NCBI GenBank assembly: GCA_003695505.1
Contig: RFIY01000135.1
Location: 1-12,406, forward strand
Source of the DNA: Candidatus Dadabacteria bacterium
GTDB taxonomy: Bacteria; J088
Direction: 5' to 3'
DNA length: 12,406 bases
Shown here: one piece after another, positions 1-6,603 of the stretch
How the letters are laid out: every line of letters starts with the position of its first letter
Numbering within the stretch: position 1 is the stretch's first letter
The notes under the pieces: model-generated
Databases searched by the model: none
Told to the model about the DNA's origin: nothing
The model's input: the letters and a program-made list of their open reading frames with translations, nothing else
Translations under genes and position numbers: made by a program

Positions 1-404
1 GTTGGAAAGCAATTGCCACATAAATATAGTTGTACAACAATATATTAAACTATTTTTTTCTACTCTATGTTTTGTTATTATTTTTTCATTTAGAACACGA
101 AAGACCGACCGGGCGACCCCGACCTTGCGGCCAGCCGCCTGGCAAAGGAACAACCAGGCGCAAACCAGGCCGAAGACCCGGTGCGACATCAGTCATCGCT
201 GCAGAACCGAGTGGAACAACCCGAATTGCACTGACGCGACGCGGACCAGTCGTCCAGCGGCATGACGTCGCGAACCAGCCACGAGGAGGGAACCCAACAG
301 CCCCCTGAATCATAAAATTACATAAATATGATTGACATAAATAGCTATATCATTTTGTTTTTATTCGGGATTTTTTTTCTTATGATTTTTTTTCTATTTT
401 ATAG
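1..404. other. Left-edge region without a convincing gene; AT-rich/GC-rich mosaic
   Basis: Positions 1-106 are very AT-rich, about 107-309 are GC-rich, and 310-404 are again very AT-rich with two T8 tracts; the change at each edge is abrupt. Open frames cross this stretch (for example 30-308), but their composition flips from hydrophobic to Arg/Pro-rich exactly at the base-composition boundary, they have no Shine-Dalgarno, and they resemble nothing I know, so I do not call them. The GC-rich block contains a perfect 7-bp hairpin (136-142 with 154-160) and a second pairing (235-241 with 266-272), so a structured RNA is possible but unproven. The palindrome GTTGTACAAC lies at 29-38. The last AT-rich part lies directly upstream of the promoter at 405. 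Confidence 0.4.
369..395 (+). repeat. Tandem 12-bp direct repeat of T-tracts
   Basis: GATTTTTTTTCT occurs twice (369-380 and 384-395), exactly repeated with a 15-base period, just upstream of the -35 box at 405. It may act as an UP element or bent DNA, or be slippage in an AT-rich stretch. Confidence 0.6.
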
Positions 405-433
405 TTGACATTGCTTGACGCCGCTGCTAAACT
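405..433 (+). promoter_or_regulatory. Sigma70-type promoter giving a probably leaderless transcript
   Basis: A perfect -35 box TTGACA (405-410) is followed after exactly 17 bases by TAAACT (428-433), which is preceded by TGC, giving an extended -10. A start about seven bases downstream falls at 440-441, on the ATG of the next gene. That ATG has no Shine-Dalgarno, which fits leaderless translation. The AT-rich tract at 361-404 sits where an UP element would be. The TTG at 405 could be read as a start codon but is better explained as part of the -35 box. Confidence 0.55.
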
Positions 434-440
434 TGCAGTT

Positions 441-1346
441 ATGGAAAAGCCGACCCCAGTTCGACCCAGCGTTTTCGAATACCTGGACTACCGCGAGTTT
501 CTGCGTGACCTGTTCGCCTGGCTCAAACAGCACGACCGGTCGTTTTCTCTACGCTCGTTGCGCATTCCACGCGCGGGCGATCGCGAGGATGGTTACTATT
601 CGGCGCAGTTCATCAGCCTCGTTCTGCGCGGAGAGCGCCCAATTCCAGAACCGATGATCGAGGGGCTCGCCAGAGCGTTTCGCCTCAACGATGACGAAAC
701 CCGTTTTTTCGAACGCCTCGTCCGCTATACCCGCGCGACCGACCCCGAGGAAAAACGCGATGCATTCGAGCGGCTCGCCTGGCGTTCCGAGTTTCGGACG
801 CGGCACGGCCTCGGCAGCCGCGACCGCCTTGCATTTATCACGCGCGGCTACATCGGCGACATCTACCTGCTGACCGCCCTGCCCGATTTTCGCGCCGAGG
901 CCGCCTGGCTTTCGGAGCGCCTGCTCTATCCATTGCGGCAGTCCCAGATCGACGACGCGATTGCCCTGCTGTGCGATCTGGAACTGATTCGACTCGAGGA
1001 CGATGGTCGCGTTGTGCGCTGCGATGCGCCCCGCCCCGAACCCGACGCAGGAGAAGCGATCCTCTTCCGACTGTACCACCAGGAGCAGTGCGACAAGGCC
1101 AAACTCGCGCTCGATCAACTGCCGCCCGCTGAACGGCGCTTCGCCACCTGGGGGCTGAGCGGACTGCGACGCGCCGATGTACCGGCCTTCTTTCGCGAGC
1201 TCGAAGCTGGTTTCGCGGAGCTGCTCGCACGCCTCGCCGAACGCTACGACGACCCGTCGGGCGACACGGTCGCGCAAATCAATTTGCAATGTTTTCCGGT
1301 CAACCTCATTCCGGGGCCCGATGGCCACAACCAAGGAGATGTCTGA
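441..1346 (+). CDS. TIGR02147/DUF4423-family putative transcriptional regulator
   Basis: A 301-residue protein that reads as the TIGR02147 family. The N-terminal hallmark FEYLDYREFL is at residues 12-21. Next comes a helix-turn-helix-like region with FISLVLRGERPIPEPMIEGL and then ETRFFERLVRYTRA, matching the family's conserved [LF]-x-x-G-x-R...YF-x-x-L-V pattern. A middle segment looks like a winged helix (DDAIALLCDLELIRLEDDGR), and the C-terminal QINLQCFPVNLIP is the family's typical ending. The protein is cytoplasmic with no signal peptide. I chose ATG 441 over TTG 405 because 405-433 forms a good promoter and the homology begins after 441. The stop codon overlaps the next ATG by one base, so the two genes should be co-transcribed and translationally coupled. 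DNA binding is inferred from fold and family; the target is unknown. Family assignment is firm, function less so. Confidence 0.8.
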   Translation: MEKPTPVRPSVFEYLDYREFLRDLFAWLKQHDRSFSLRSLRIPRAGDREDGYYSAQFISLVLRGERPIPEPMIEGLARAFRLNDDETRFFERLVRYTRATDPEEKRDAFERLAWRSEFRTRHGLGSRDRLAFITRGYIGDIYLLTALPDFRAEAAWLSERLLYPLRQSQIDDAIALLCDLELIRLEDDGRVVRCDAPRPEPDAGEAILFRLYHQEQCDKAKLALDQLPPAERRFATWGLSGLRRADVPAFFRELEAGFAELLARLAERYDDPSGDTVAQINLQCFPVNLIPGPDGHNQGDV

Positions 1347-2872
1347 TGCACATCCGCACACGACTCTGGATGCCCAGCGTTCTCATTCTCACGCTCGCAG
1401 GCTGCGGGATCGACTTCAAAGTCGGAAACGGCGGCCTGGTCGAGAATCTGTTCGACCGCATTGCCGACCGCGCGGCCAATATCTCGTCTTTCGGCGGCGA
1501 AGCGAGAACGTTTCGACTTCTGTCCAACGGCGTCGACGGCGTCATCCCTGACCTCGATATGATTGCGCCGTCGACCGGTCTCGGTGGCAGCAGCACCGGA
1601 CTCGCGCCGGCGGGCGTCGCGGATGACTGTTTCATCTCACCCGACGTGTTCGACCTCCCCGCCGACCAGGTCTGCCGCATCAGCGAAACAGCCGCGGATC
1701 CGGAACCAGGCGTGACCAGCGCCACCGAGACATATGTGCTGTACTTTCCAGAAGGCACGGCAAATACCGATCGCGCCATCGCCATCGACTATCTGGCAAC
1801 GAAATGGTACAGCGACGGCAGCACTGGCGTCGTGCGCGTTCTTGACCAGGAAGCCGCCAACGCAACCACTGCGGCAGATCTCGGCCGCCATCGAGTTCAC
1901 GTCATCGAGCAACGGTTTTTTCCTTCCGGGCAAACGATTGCAGAACAATGGGCCCTGATTGCGGCCAACTGGCACGGCGTCCCCGATGACAGCAGCCCCG
2001 CCGATCGCGCGGCTGCCAACGACACGACGGACGAAGCATTCTATGCCGTCTATATGGAACGCTATGCCGACGGCAGCAGCAGCGAAGTGGTCATGGTGCC
2101 GTCCGCACCTTTGACGGACGACAGTGATCCGCCGGCCGGCGTCGTCACGCAGACGACCACCTTCGCCGACGGCCCGTTGCTCGACAGCGTCGAAACGGTG
2201 ACCTGGGACATCCGTCAGCCCGCCGCCAGCGGCAGCAAGCGTCTGCGGTATCGCGACGGCAGTTCAGAAACCGAATCCTATGCCGTCACCGACACCGGCG
2301 CAACCGGGACCACCGCGGGTCGGCTCGGAGAGCGCTCGACATTTGCCATCGACTTCCACAACGGCACCTTCGTCGAAACCGTAATCTTCCCCGACAGTCA
2401 CCCGATTGCCATGATCGAACAATCCGGTGTCTATACCGAGGCCGGCACTGGCCGCCAGACTCTCGACCTGAAGGAAACCACGACGTGGCGCGACGGATCG
2501 ACCGATGATGCCACGGCCACGATCTCGGTACAGGGCAACCGGACGACGATCGACTACACGGAATTGCGTCACGATGGAACCTCTGAGCAGGGCCGCATCG
2601 TCGTGGTCGATGGCATCGCCAGCCAGCAGATCGAAGCCGACATCACCGACCAGGATGGCATGCTGATCCATATCGAGGGCACCCAGTTCGCCGGCGGCGC
2701 GGCCATCCTGAGACTGAACGGCGACGATCCGACAACCCCGCAAAGTCCCGACTGGACCGCGAACGTGCACGCCTGGCCAGATGGCAGTGTCTCCGGCACG
2801 GTGACGGCCGATGGCGACACGGTCAGCTTCGACCGCGACGGCAACCTGCTATTGACCACGTCCGGCTCCTGA
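1346..2872 (+). CDS. Predicted lipoprotein with repeated D-G-S beta-hairpin-like motifs
   Basis: A 508-residue protein starting at ATG 1346, with AAGGAG at 1333-1338 (7-base gap) inside the end of the upstream gene and a one-base stop/start overlap. The N-terminus is a lipoprotein signal: basic start, hydrophobic stretch, lipobox LAGC with the lipidated cysteine at residue 20. The mature part is Asp/Ser/Thr/Gly-rich and carries a recurring motif, roughly [x]-[D/N]-G-[S/T/N] often after an aromatic residue, at D157, D242, D304, N339, D383, D410, D479 and D498 (e.g. WYSDGST, RYADGSS, TWRDGST, AWPDGSV). The spacing suggests a row of short beta-hairpins, broadly like MORN or wedge-type repeats. 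I do not recognise a named family. Likely anchored in the periplasm or at the outer membrane. Pairing with a TIGR02147 regulator suggests a regulated surface component; this is inference. A stronger terminator-like hairpin follows directly. Confidence 0.75.
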   Translation: MHIRTRLWMPSVLILTLAGCGIDFKVGNGGLVENLFDRIADRAANISSFGGEARTFRLLSNGVDGVIPDLDMIAPSTGLGGSSTGLAPAGVADDCFISPDVFDLPADQVCRISETAADPEPGVTSATETYVLYFPEGTANTDRAIAIDYLATKWYSDGSTGVVRVLDQEAANATTAADLGRHRVHVIEQRFFPSGQTIAEQWALIAANWHGVPDDSSPADRAAANDTTDEAFYAVYMERYADGSSSEVVMVPSAPLTDDSDPPAGVVTQTTTFADGPLLDSVETVTWDIRQPAASGSKRLRYRDGSSETESYAVTDTGATGTTAGRLGERSTFAIDFHNGTFVETVIFPDSHPIAMIEQSGVYTEAGTGRQTLDLKETTTWRDGSTDDATATISVQGNRTTIDYTELRHDGTSEQGRIVVVDGIASQQIEADITDQDGMLIHIEGTQFAGGAAILRLNGDDPTTPQSPDWTANVHAWPDGSVSGTVTADGDTVSFDRDGNLLLTTSGS

Positions 2873-2886
2873 CTCCGTTCACGACA

Positions 2887-2940
2887 CGCGCCCACGGCGG
2901 CCCGGCAACCTGTCCGGCCCGCCGTGGGCGCGTACTTTTA
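2887..2940 (+). terminator. Strong hairpin terminator after the lipoprotein gene
   Basis: A 19-base left arm (2887-2905) and a 19-base right arm (2914-2932) pair with a single mismatch around an 8-base loop, followed by TACTTTTA on the + strand. It lies 14 bases after the lipoprotein stop. The minus-strand Rieske gene ends 49 bases away on the other side; no T-tract follows the hairpin in that direction, though the stem alone may stop both transcripts between these convergent genes. Confidence 0.75.
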
Positions 2941-2981
2941 GCAAACGCGCACCAACTGACGCAGCTCCAGCGAAACCGCGA

Positions 2982-3530
2982 TCACCCCTGCAGGCGTGTG
3001 GACTGGGGAACGTTGTGATTGATTTCGACCAGAACCGTGTCCTGATCGAGGGGAGAGACCAGATAATGAACCAGATCGCGCTCTGCGGGTCCGCGCAGCA
3101 CACGACCAATTCGGTCGAAGCGAGATCCGTGGCAGTTGCACGCGAGCCCAAAAGAGGTAATTTCGCCTTTTCGCCGCATGTCACAATTGGCGTGTGGACA
3201 AATCGATGACATCGCGTAGACGCCGTCGCCGTCCCTGCCGATGACAACACGATCCTCCGCCACGAACTGTACCGTATCCACCTCCAGCGTCGAGATATCC
3301 ACGCGGACCTGCCGATACAGCGTTTCAATGTCAACATACGGATCGGCCGTGTCGGTTGCCGGCACGGCGACGTCTGCGCGCGTCGGCCGAGACGGCTCCG
3401 CTCCACAACCGCACAACAGCGTCCCGGCAAGCCCGATCCCGCCGCGAGTCAGGTCGCGTCGCGTCAAGTGCCTGTCGGCATGCTCCACGGGAACGTCTTG
3501 CTGTGGATCTGGATTTGCACTTCGCGTCAC
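2982..3530 (-). CDS. Rieske [2Fe-2S] protein with Tat signal and lipobox
   Basis: A 182-residue electron-transfer protein. The cluster-binding motifs are clear: C111-P-H113-A-N-C116 and C131-N-C133-H134-G-S136. C111, H113, C131 and H134 should bind the [2Fe-2S] cluster, and C116/C133 are placed to form the disulfide found in bc1/b6f-type Rieske domains. S136 matches the serine that hydrogen-bonds the cluster; the usual tyrosine two residues later is F138, which in studied proteins goes with a lower redox potential. The N-terminus has a Tat motif (T-R24-R25-D-L) followed by a hydrophobic stretch and an L-C-G-C lipobox ending at C42, so it is probably exported folded and lipid-anchored. No cytochrome b or other bc1 subunit is adjacent. 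The GTG at 3530 has only a poor Shine-Dalgarno; a GTG at codon 15 would still keep the full signal. Domain call firm, electron partner unknown. Confidence 0.85.
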   Translation of the reverse strand: MTRSANPDPQQDVPVEHADRHLTRRDLTRGGIGLAGTLLCGCGAEPSRPTRADVAVPATDTADPYVDIETLYRQVRVDISTLEVDTVQFVAEDRVVIGRDGDGVYAMSSICPHANCDMRRKGEITSFGLACNCHGSRFDRIGRVLRGPAERDLVHYLVSPLDQDTVLVEINHNVPQSTRLQG

Positions 3531-3602
3531 GACGATCGCATCCCGGAGCTGGCATTCCCGGCCAATATTGTCCCACGTCCTGATGCCGTCGGGCGAACTG
3601 TT

Positions 3603-3893
3603 TCAGATCCTCCCCCACGCCCAGAGACGGCCCAGTGGCAGTGCCAGACGAATTCGCATCTCTGCCGCGGCCAGTCGTGTTCGGTGCGGCTCTGGCAACA
3701 GATCCCGTTCCAGCGCCTCCAACCCGAATCTGAGCCATTGAGCGGAATACGGCCAATCGTTCACAATCAGCTCCGCCTGATCGGGCTCCACGGTACGAAA
3801 CGCGAACGCCTCCTCAAATGCATCAAGGTGGGACAGAACCACCATCACAAAGTGTCTCGGATCGTCGTCGACAAACGGGATATTCGTCGCCAC
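3603..3893 (-). CDS. Small protein of unknown function upstream of the Rieske gene
   Basis: A 96-residue protein I do not recognise. I start it at the GTG at 3893-3891, because GGGGAGGA lies about six bases before it; the frame extends upstream to a GTG at 3917, which lacks such a site. The N-terminal half is acidic and hydrophobic in patches (FVMVVLSHLDAFEEAFAF), and the C-terminal half is Arg/Leu-rich and helical-looking (RTRLAAAEMRIRLALPLG). There is no signal peptide, cysteine cluster or clear membrane segment. It precedes the Rieske gene by 72 bases on the same strand and, notably, in the same reading frame, with the frame staying open between them; the two are probably co-transcribed. 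A nonsense-split longer gene is possible but unlikely, because it would bury a Tat signal internally. The Shine-Dalgarno is the main support that it is a real gene. Confidence 0.5.
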   Translation of the reverse strand: MATNIPFVDDDPRHFVMVVLSHLDAFEEAFAFRTVEPDQAELIVNDWPYSAQWLRFGLEALERDLLPEPHRTRLAAAEMRIRLALPLGRLWAWGRI

Positions 3894-4144
3894 AGATGCT
3901 CCTCCCCGTCCCTGCACGGCATACCGCCGACAGAGAAGAATCCAGCGTCGCCATCATTGCGAAACGCACCGCACAGACGAGTGCGCATGCTGCGCCACGG
4001 ACCGGATCAACATGTGAGCCGGTGGATTGGGTAGATTGCGGTTGAGAGTTAAAAGCACGCAAGCCGGTAGCAGCGCATACCGCGACTTCAAATCTCGTGT
4101 CTGGTAATACGGGCATGCACGAAAACGGCCCCAGGAGAGGAACA
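3894..4144. promoter_or_regulatory. Divergent intergenic region upstream of the cas operon
   Basis: About 250 bases between the minus-strand unknown gene and the small ORF leading into cas3; promoters for both directions must lie here or close by. The + strand has only weak candidates: TTGGGT (4027-4032) with TTAAAA (4049-4054) at 16-base spacing, and TGGTAATAC (4102-4110) as a poor extended -10. The left arm of a long inverted repeat (4058-4070) falls here, with its partner inside the small ORF (4182-4194). I see no RNA gene or mobile element. An open frame on the minus strand across 3823-4509 is mostly antisense to cas3 and is not called. Confidence 0.4.
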
Positions 4145-4231
4145 ATGACAAGCTTGCTCGGCATTGGTATGATTGACGCACCAACCGGCTTGCGCGGTCT
4201 GGCGGTAATGGATGGTGGGAGCCGAACATGA
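4145..4231 (+). CDS. Putative 28-residue leader peptide ORF overlapping the cas3 start
   Basis: An ATG at 4145 is preceded by AGGAGAGG (4133-4140), the strongest Shine-Dalgarno in the area, with a 7-base gap from AGGAG. The frame reads 28 codons (beginning MTSLLGIG and ending DGGSRT), and its TGA (4229-4231) overlaps the cas3 ATG (4228-4230) as ATGA, the classic layout for translational coupling. It has no known homology and no charged or hydrophobic pattern that suggests a function as a protein. Its role may be to load ribosomes onto cas3 or to sense translation. A chance ORF is the alternative, since 28 codons is short; the Shine-Dalgarno and exact overlap argue for real translation. An in-frame ATG at 4115 lacks a comparable site. 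Confidence 0.45.
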   Translation: MTSLLGIGMIDAPTGLRGLAVMDGGSRT

Positions 4232-6570
4232 CTGAGACACATCATGACGCTGCGGAACCGATCGCGCACCTTCTTCGCGATCCGCGATCGAACAACTTGC
4301 GGATTCATCCCCTTCGGGGTCACCTTACCGATGTAGCAAACCTCGCAAGCAGCTTCGCATCGGATCTTCTCGCCGATCAATGGGGCTACCAGGCAGGTTT
4401 GTGGCACGATCTCGGCAAATATTCCGAGGCTTTTCAAAATTACTTGCTCGGCGCATCCAGAGACTACCACACGGAGGAACTGAGCGATACGCCCGGGCGC
4501 GTAGATCACAGTTCAGCGGGCGCGCAGCACGCTCGCAACCTTTTAGGTCCTCTCCTTGGCGACGTGCTTGCTTTTGTGATTGCTGGCCATCATTCCGGCC
4601 TTCTCGATGCCATTGGCAACGAGGGAAGCGCGGCCCTCGAAAACCGGCTACGGAAACAAGTTGAGGACTGGCGCAACGCGCCGACAGATATTCGGCAACT
4701 GCCTGAACCGGCACGCCAGCGGTTGTTGGCGCAGTTGAAGGCCATCGTGGAGCGCAGCCAGGAGCCACTGGCGGAGCGTCACCAGGAATCACTCTTCGCC
4801 ATCTCGTTTTTTATCAGAATGTTGTTTTCCTGTCTTGTCGACGCTGACTTTCTGGACACGGAACGCTTCATGGACCCTGAACGCGCGAAGAGTCGCGCCT
4901 CCTGGCCCGATGACATTTTGGAACGCATCGATACGTTGCTGACCAACCATGTCAAGGCAATTTCTCGACGGGGCACTGCGATTCATAGAATCCGCAGTGA
5001 GATATACGAGGCGTGCGTCAACGCGGCACCATCAGCGCCGGGCTTCTTTTCATTAACTGTCCCTACTGGTGGAGGCAAAACACTCTCGACGCTGGCGTTT
5101 GCGCTGAGGCATGCCCTGCGATACGGAATGCGGCGCATCGTCTATGTTGCGCCATTTACAAGTATCATCGAACAGAATGCTGATGTATACCGAGAAGTCG
5201 TTCAGCCCTTGACCGCAGAAGGCCTGCCTTCTCCTGTTCTTGAACATCACAGCGCGCTGGATATTGAACGTGAAACGTTCGCAAGCAGGCTGGCTACCGA
5301 GAACTGGGATGCTCCGCTAATCGTAACAACCGCAGTACAGTTTTACGAGTCGCTGTTTGCAGCACGAACCAGCCGCTGCCGCAAGTTACACAATCTCAGC
5401 CACGCTGTTGTCATACTCGACGAAGCCCAAAAACTACCTGTTGACCTTCTTCATCCCATCTTGAGTGCGCTAAAGTGTCTCGCAGGCGGATATGGAGCTA
5501 CCATTCTCCTGTGCACCGCGACACAGCCGGCGGTCGCTGCGCGCAGCGACTTCCCGGCAGGACTGCCAAACGTTCGTGAAATCATCCCCGACCCCGCTGG
5601 CCTCGCGCGCAAAATGAAGCGCGTTACCGTGCGTAGCTTGAACGACCTGCACGAAATGAAACGTAGCGAACTGGTGCAGGCGCTGTTGCCGCACGAGCAG
5701 GTTCTGTGTATTGCCAACACACGGAGTACCGCACGTGAGCTATGTCTGGAACTTCGCGACAACCTGGACGACGTGCAAAGCGTACAACACCTGAGCGCCG
5801 CGATGTGCCCGGAACACCGTTGTGCAGTCCTTGCCGACATTCGAAATCGTCTCGCGAACGGGGCCCCCTGCCGCGTGATTGCGACGCAGGTCATCGAAGC
5901 GGGTGTGGACGTCGATTTTCCGGTGGTCTTTCGCGCGCTTGCGGGGCTCGACTCGATCGCACAGGCCGCCGGGCGATGCAATCGAGAAGGCATCCGCGAT
6001 TCCGGAGACGTGTGGATTTATCGTCTCGAAGCCCAGAGCCGTCGGGAAGGCTTTCTCGCCGACACCATCAACGCGGCAACTCAGGTTTTATCGGCTGAAG
6101 ATCAGATCGAATTGTTATCTCCCGAAACCGTCGAGCAGTACTTTCGGCTCTATTTCTGGCAACAGCGGGATCGATGGGATCGGTACCAGATCGTACGCGA
6201 TCTGTCGCAACAAGGGGACGATGAACTTCCCTTGCTGTTTCAGTTTCGAAGCGTCTCAGAACGATTTCGACTCATCCCGGATAATGGAGCGACTGTCATC
6301 ATCCCATGGGGCGAGCGCGGCGCCGACCTTGTCGATCAATTGCGACGCATGGGTGCCAACGTCCCACGTAACTTGCTACGCAAACTGCAGCGCTTTACTG
6401 TCCAGATTCCGCAACGCTGGCTGGATCTGTACCTGAAGCAGGGCCGCGTGGAGCAGATAGCGGAACATTATCCGGCGCTTGTTGCCGCAAACCTGGATTA
6501 CGACGAACTACTTGGCATCTCCCCTCCGGAAAACGTTATTTCCTGGAGCGCGGATGCACTGATTTGTTGA
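4228..6570 (+). CDS. cas3: Cas3 nuclease-helicase, type I-C
   Basis: A 780-residue fused HD nuclease / superfamily 2 helicase that is recruited to Cascade-bound target DNA, then nicks, unwinds and degrades the displaced strand. The HD domain shows H32, the H60-D61 pair (LWHDLGKY), D93-H94 (DHSSAGA) and H121-H122 (AGHHSG), all expected metal ligands. The helicase shows Walker A PTGGGKT at 279-285, Walker B D398-E399-A400-Q401 (DEAQ rather than DEAH, common in this Cas3 branch), motif III CTATQP around 429-434, and motif VI QAAGRCNREG at 579-588. Length is normal for type I-C. ATG 4228 puts the N-terminal histidines in the expected place; GGGAG lies just upstream and the start overlaps the small ORF's stop. 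First gene of the cas operon; 33 bases separate it from cas5c. All key residues look intact. Confidence 0.97.
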   Translation: MTETHHDAAEPIAHLLRDPRSNNLRIHPLRGHLTDVANLASSFASDLLADQWGYQAGLWHDLGKYSEAFQNYLLGASRDYHTEELSDTPGRVDHSSAGAQHARNLLGPLLGDVLAFVIAGHHSGLLDAIGNEGSAALENRLRKQVEDWRNAPTDIRQLPEPARQRLLAQLKAIVERSQEPLAERHQESLFAISFFIRMLFSCLVDADFLDTERFMDPERAKSRASWPDDILERIDTLLTNHVKAISRRGTAIHRIRSEIYEACVNAAPSAPGFFSLTVPTGGGKTLSTLAFALRHALRYGMRRIVYVAPFTSIIEQNADVYREVVQPLTAEGLPSPVLEHHSALDIERETFASRLATENWDAPLIVTTAVQFYESLFAARTSRCRKLHNLSHAVVILDEAQKLPVDLLHPILSALKCLAGGYGATILLCTATQPAVAARSDFPAGLPNVREIIPDPAGLARKMKRVTVRSLNDLHEMKRSELVQALLPHEQVLCIANTRSTARELCLELRDNLDDVQSVQHLSAAMCPEHRCAVLADIRNRLANGAPCRVIATQVIEAGVDVDFPVVFRALAGLDSIAQAAGRCNREGIRDSGDVWIYRLEAQSRREGFLADTINAATQVLSAEDQIELLSPETVEQYFRLYFWQQRDRWDRYQIVRDLSQQGDDELPLLFQFRSVSERFRLIPDNGATVIIPWGERGADLVDQLRRMGANVPRNLLRKLQRFTVQIPQRWLDLYLKQGRVEQIAEHYPALVAANLDYDELLGISPPENVISWSADALIC

Positions 6571-6603
6571 AAGTATGACAAGAAACGCAGAAAAGGAGCG
6601 GTG

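Noticed and set aside
30-308. 92-residue open frame with a hydrophobic N-terminus and Arg/Pro-rich remainder
   Set aside because: The change in protein character coincides with a change in base composition; no Shine-Dalgarno and no resemblance to a known small membrane protein.
332-366. TTGACA at 332 as a second promoter
   Set aside because: No acceptable -10 box at 16-18 bases; TATATC is too near (8 bases) and TTATTC too far (23 bases).
549-1361. 270-residue open frame on the minus strand
   Set aside because: It lies antisense to the TIGR02147 gene, whose protein matches a family; no Shine-Dalgarno and no recognisable domain. GC-rich DNA often leaves the opposite strand open.
3823-4509. 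228-residue open frame on the minus strand spanning the cas3 promoter region
   Set aside because: About 280 bases are antisense to the conserved cas3 HD domain and about 70 overlap the unknown small gene; the middle part has a vaguely signal-like stretch but no start site or homology.
5419-5430. DEAQ instead of DEAH/DEAD in Cas3 as a possible inactivating change
   Set aside because: Gln at this position is common in this Cas3 branch, and all other helicase motifs are intact.
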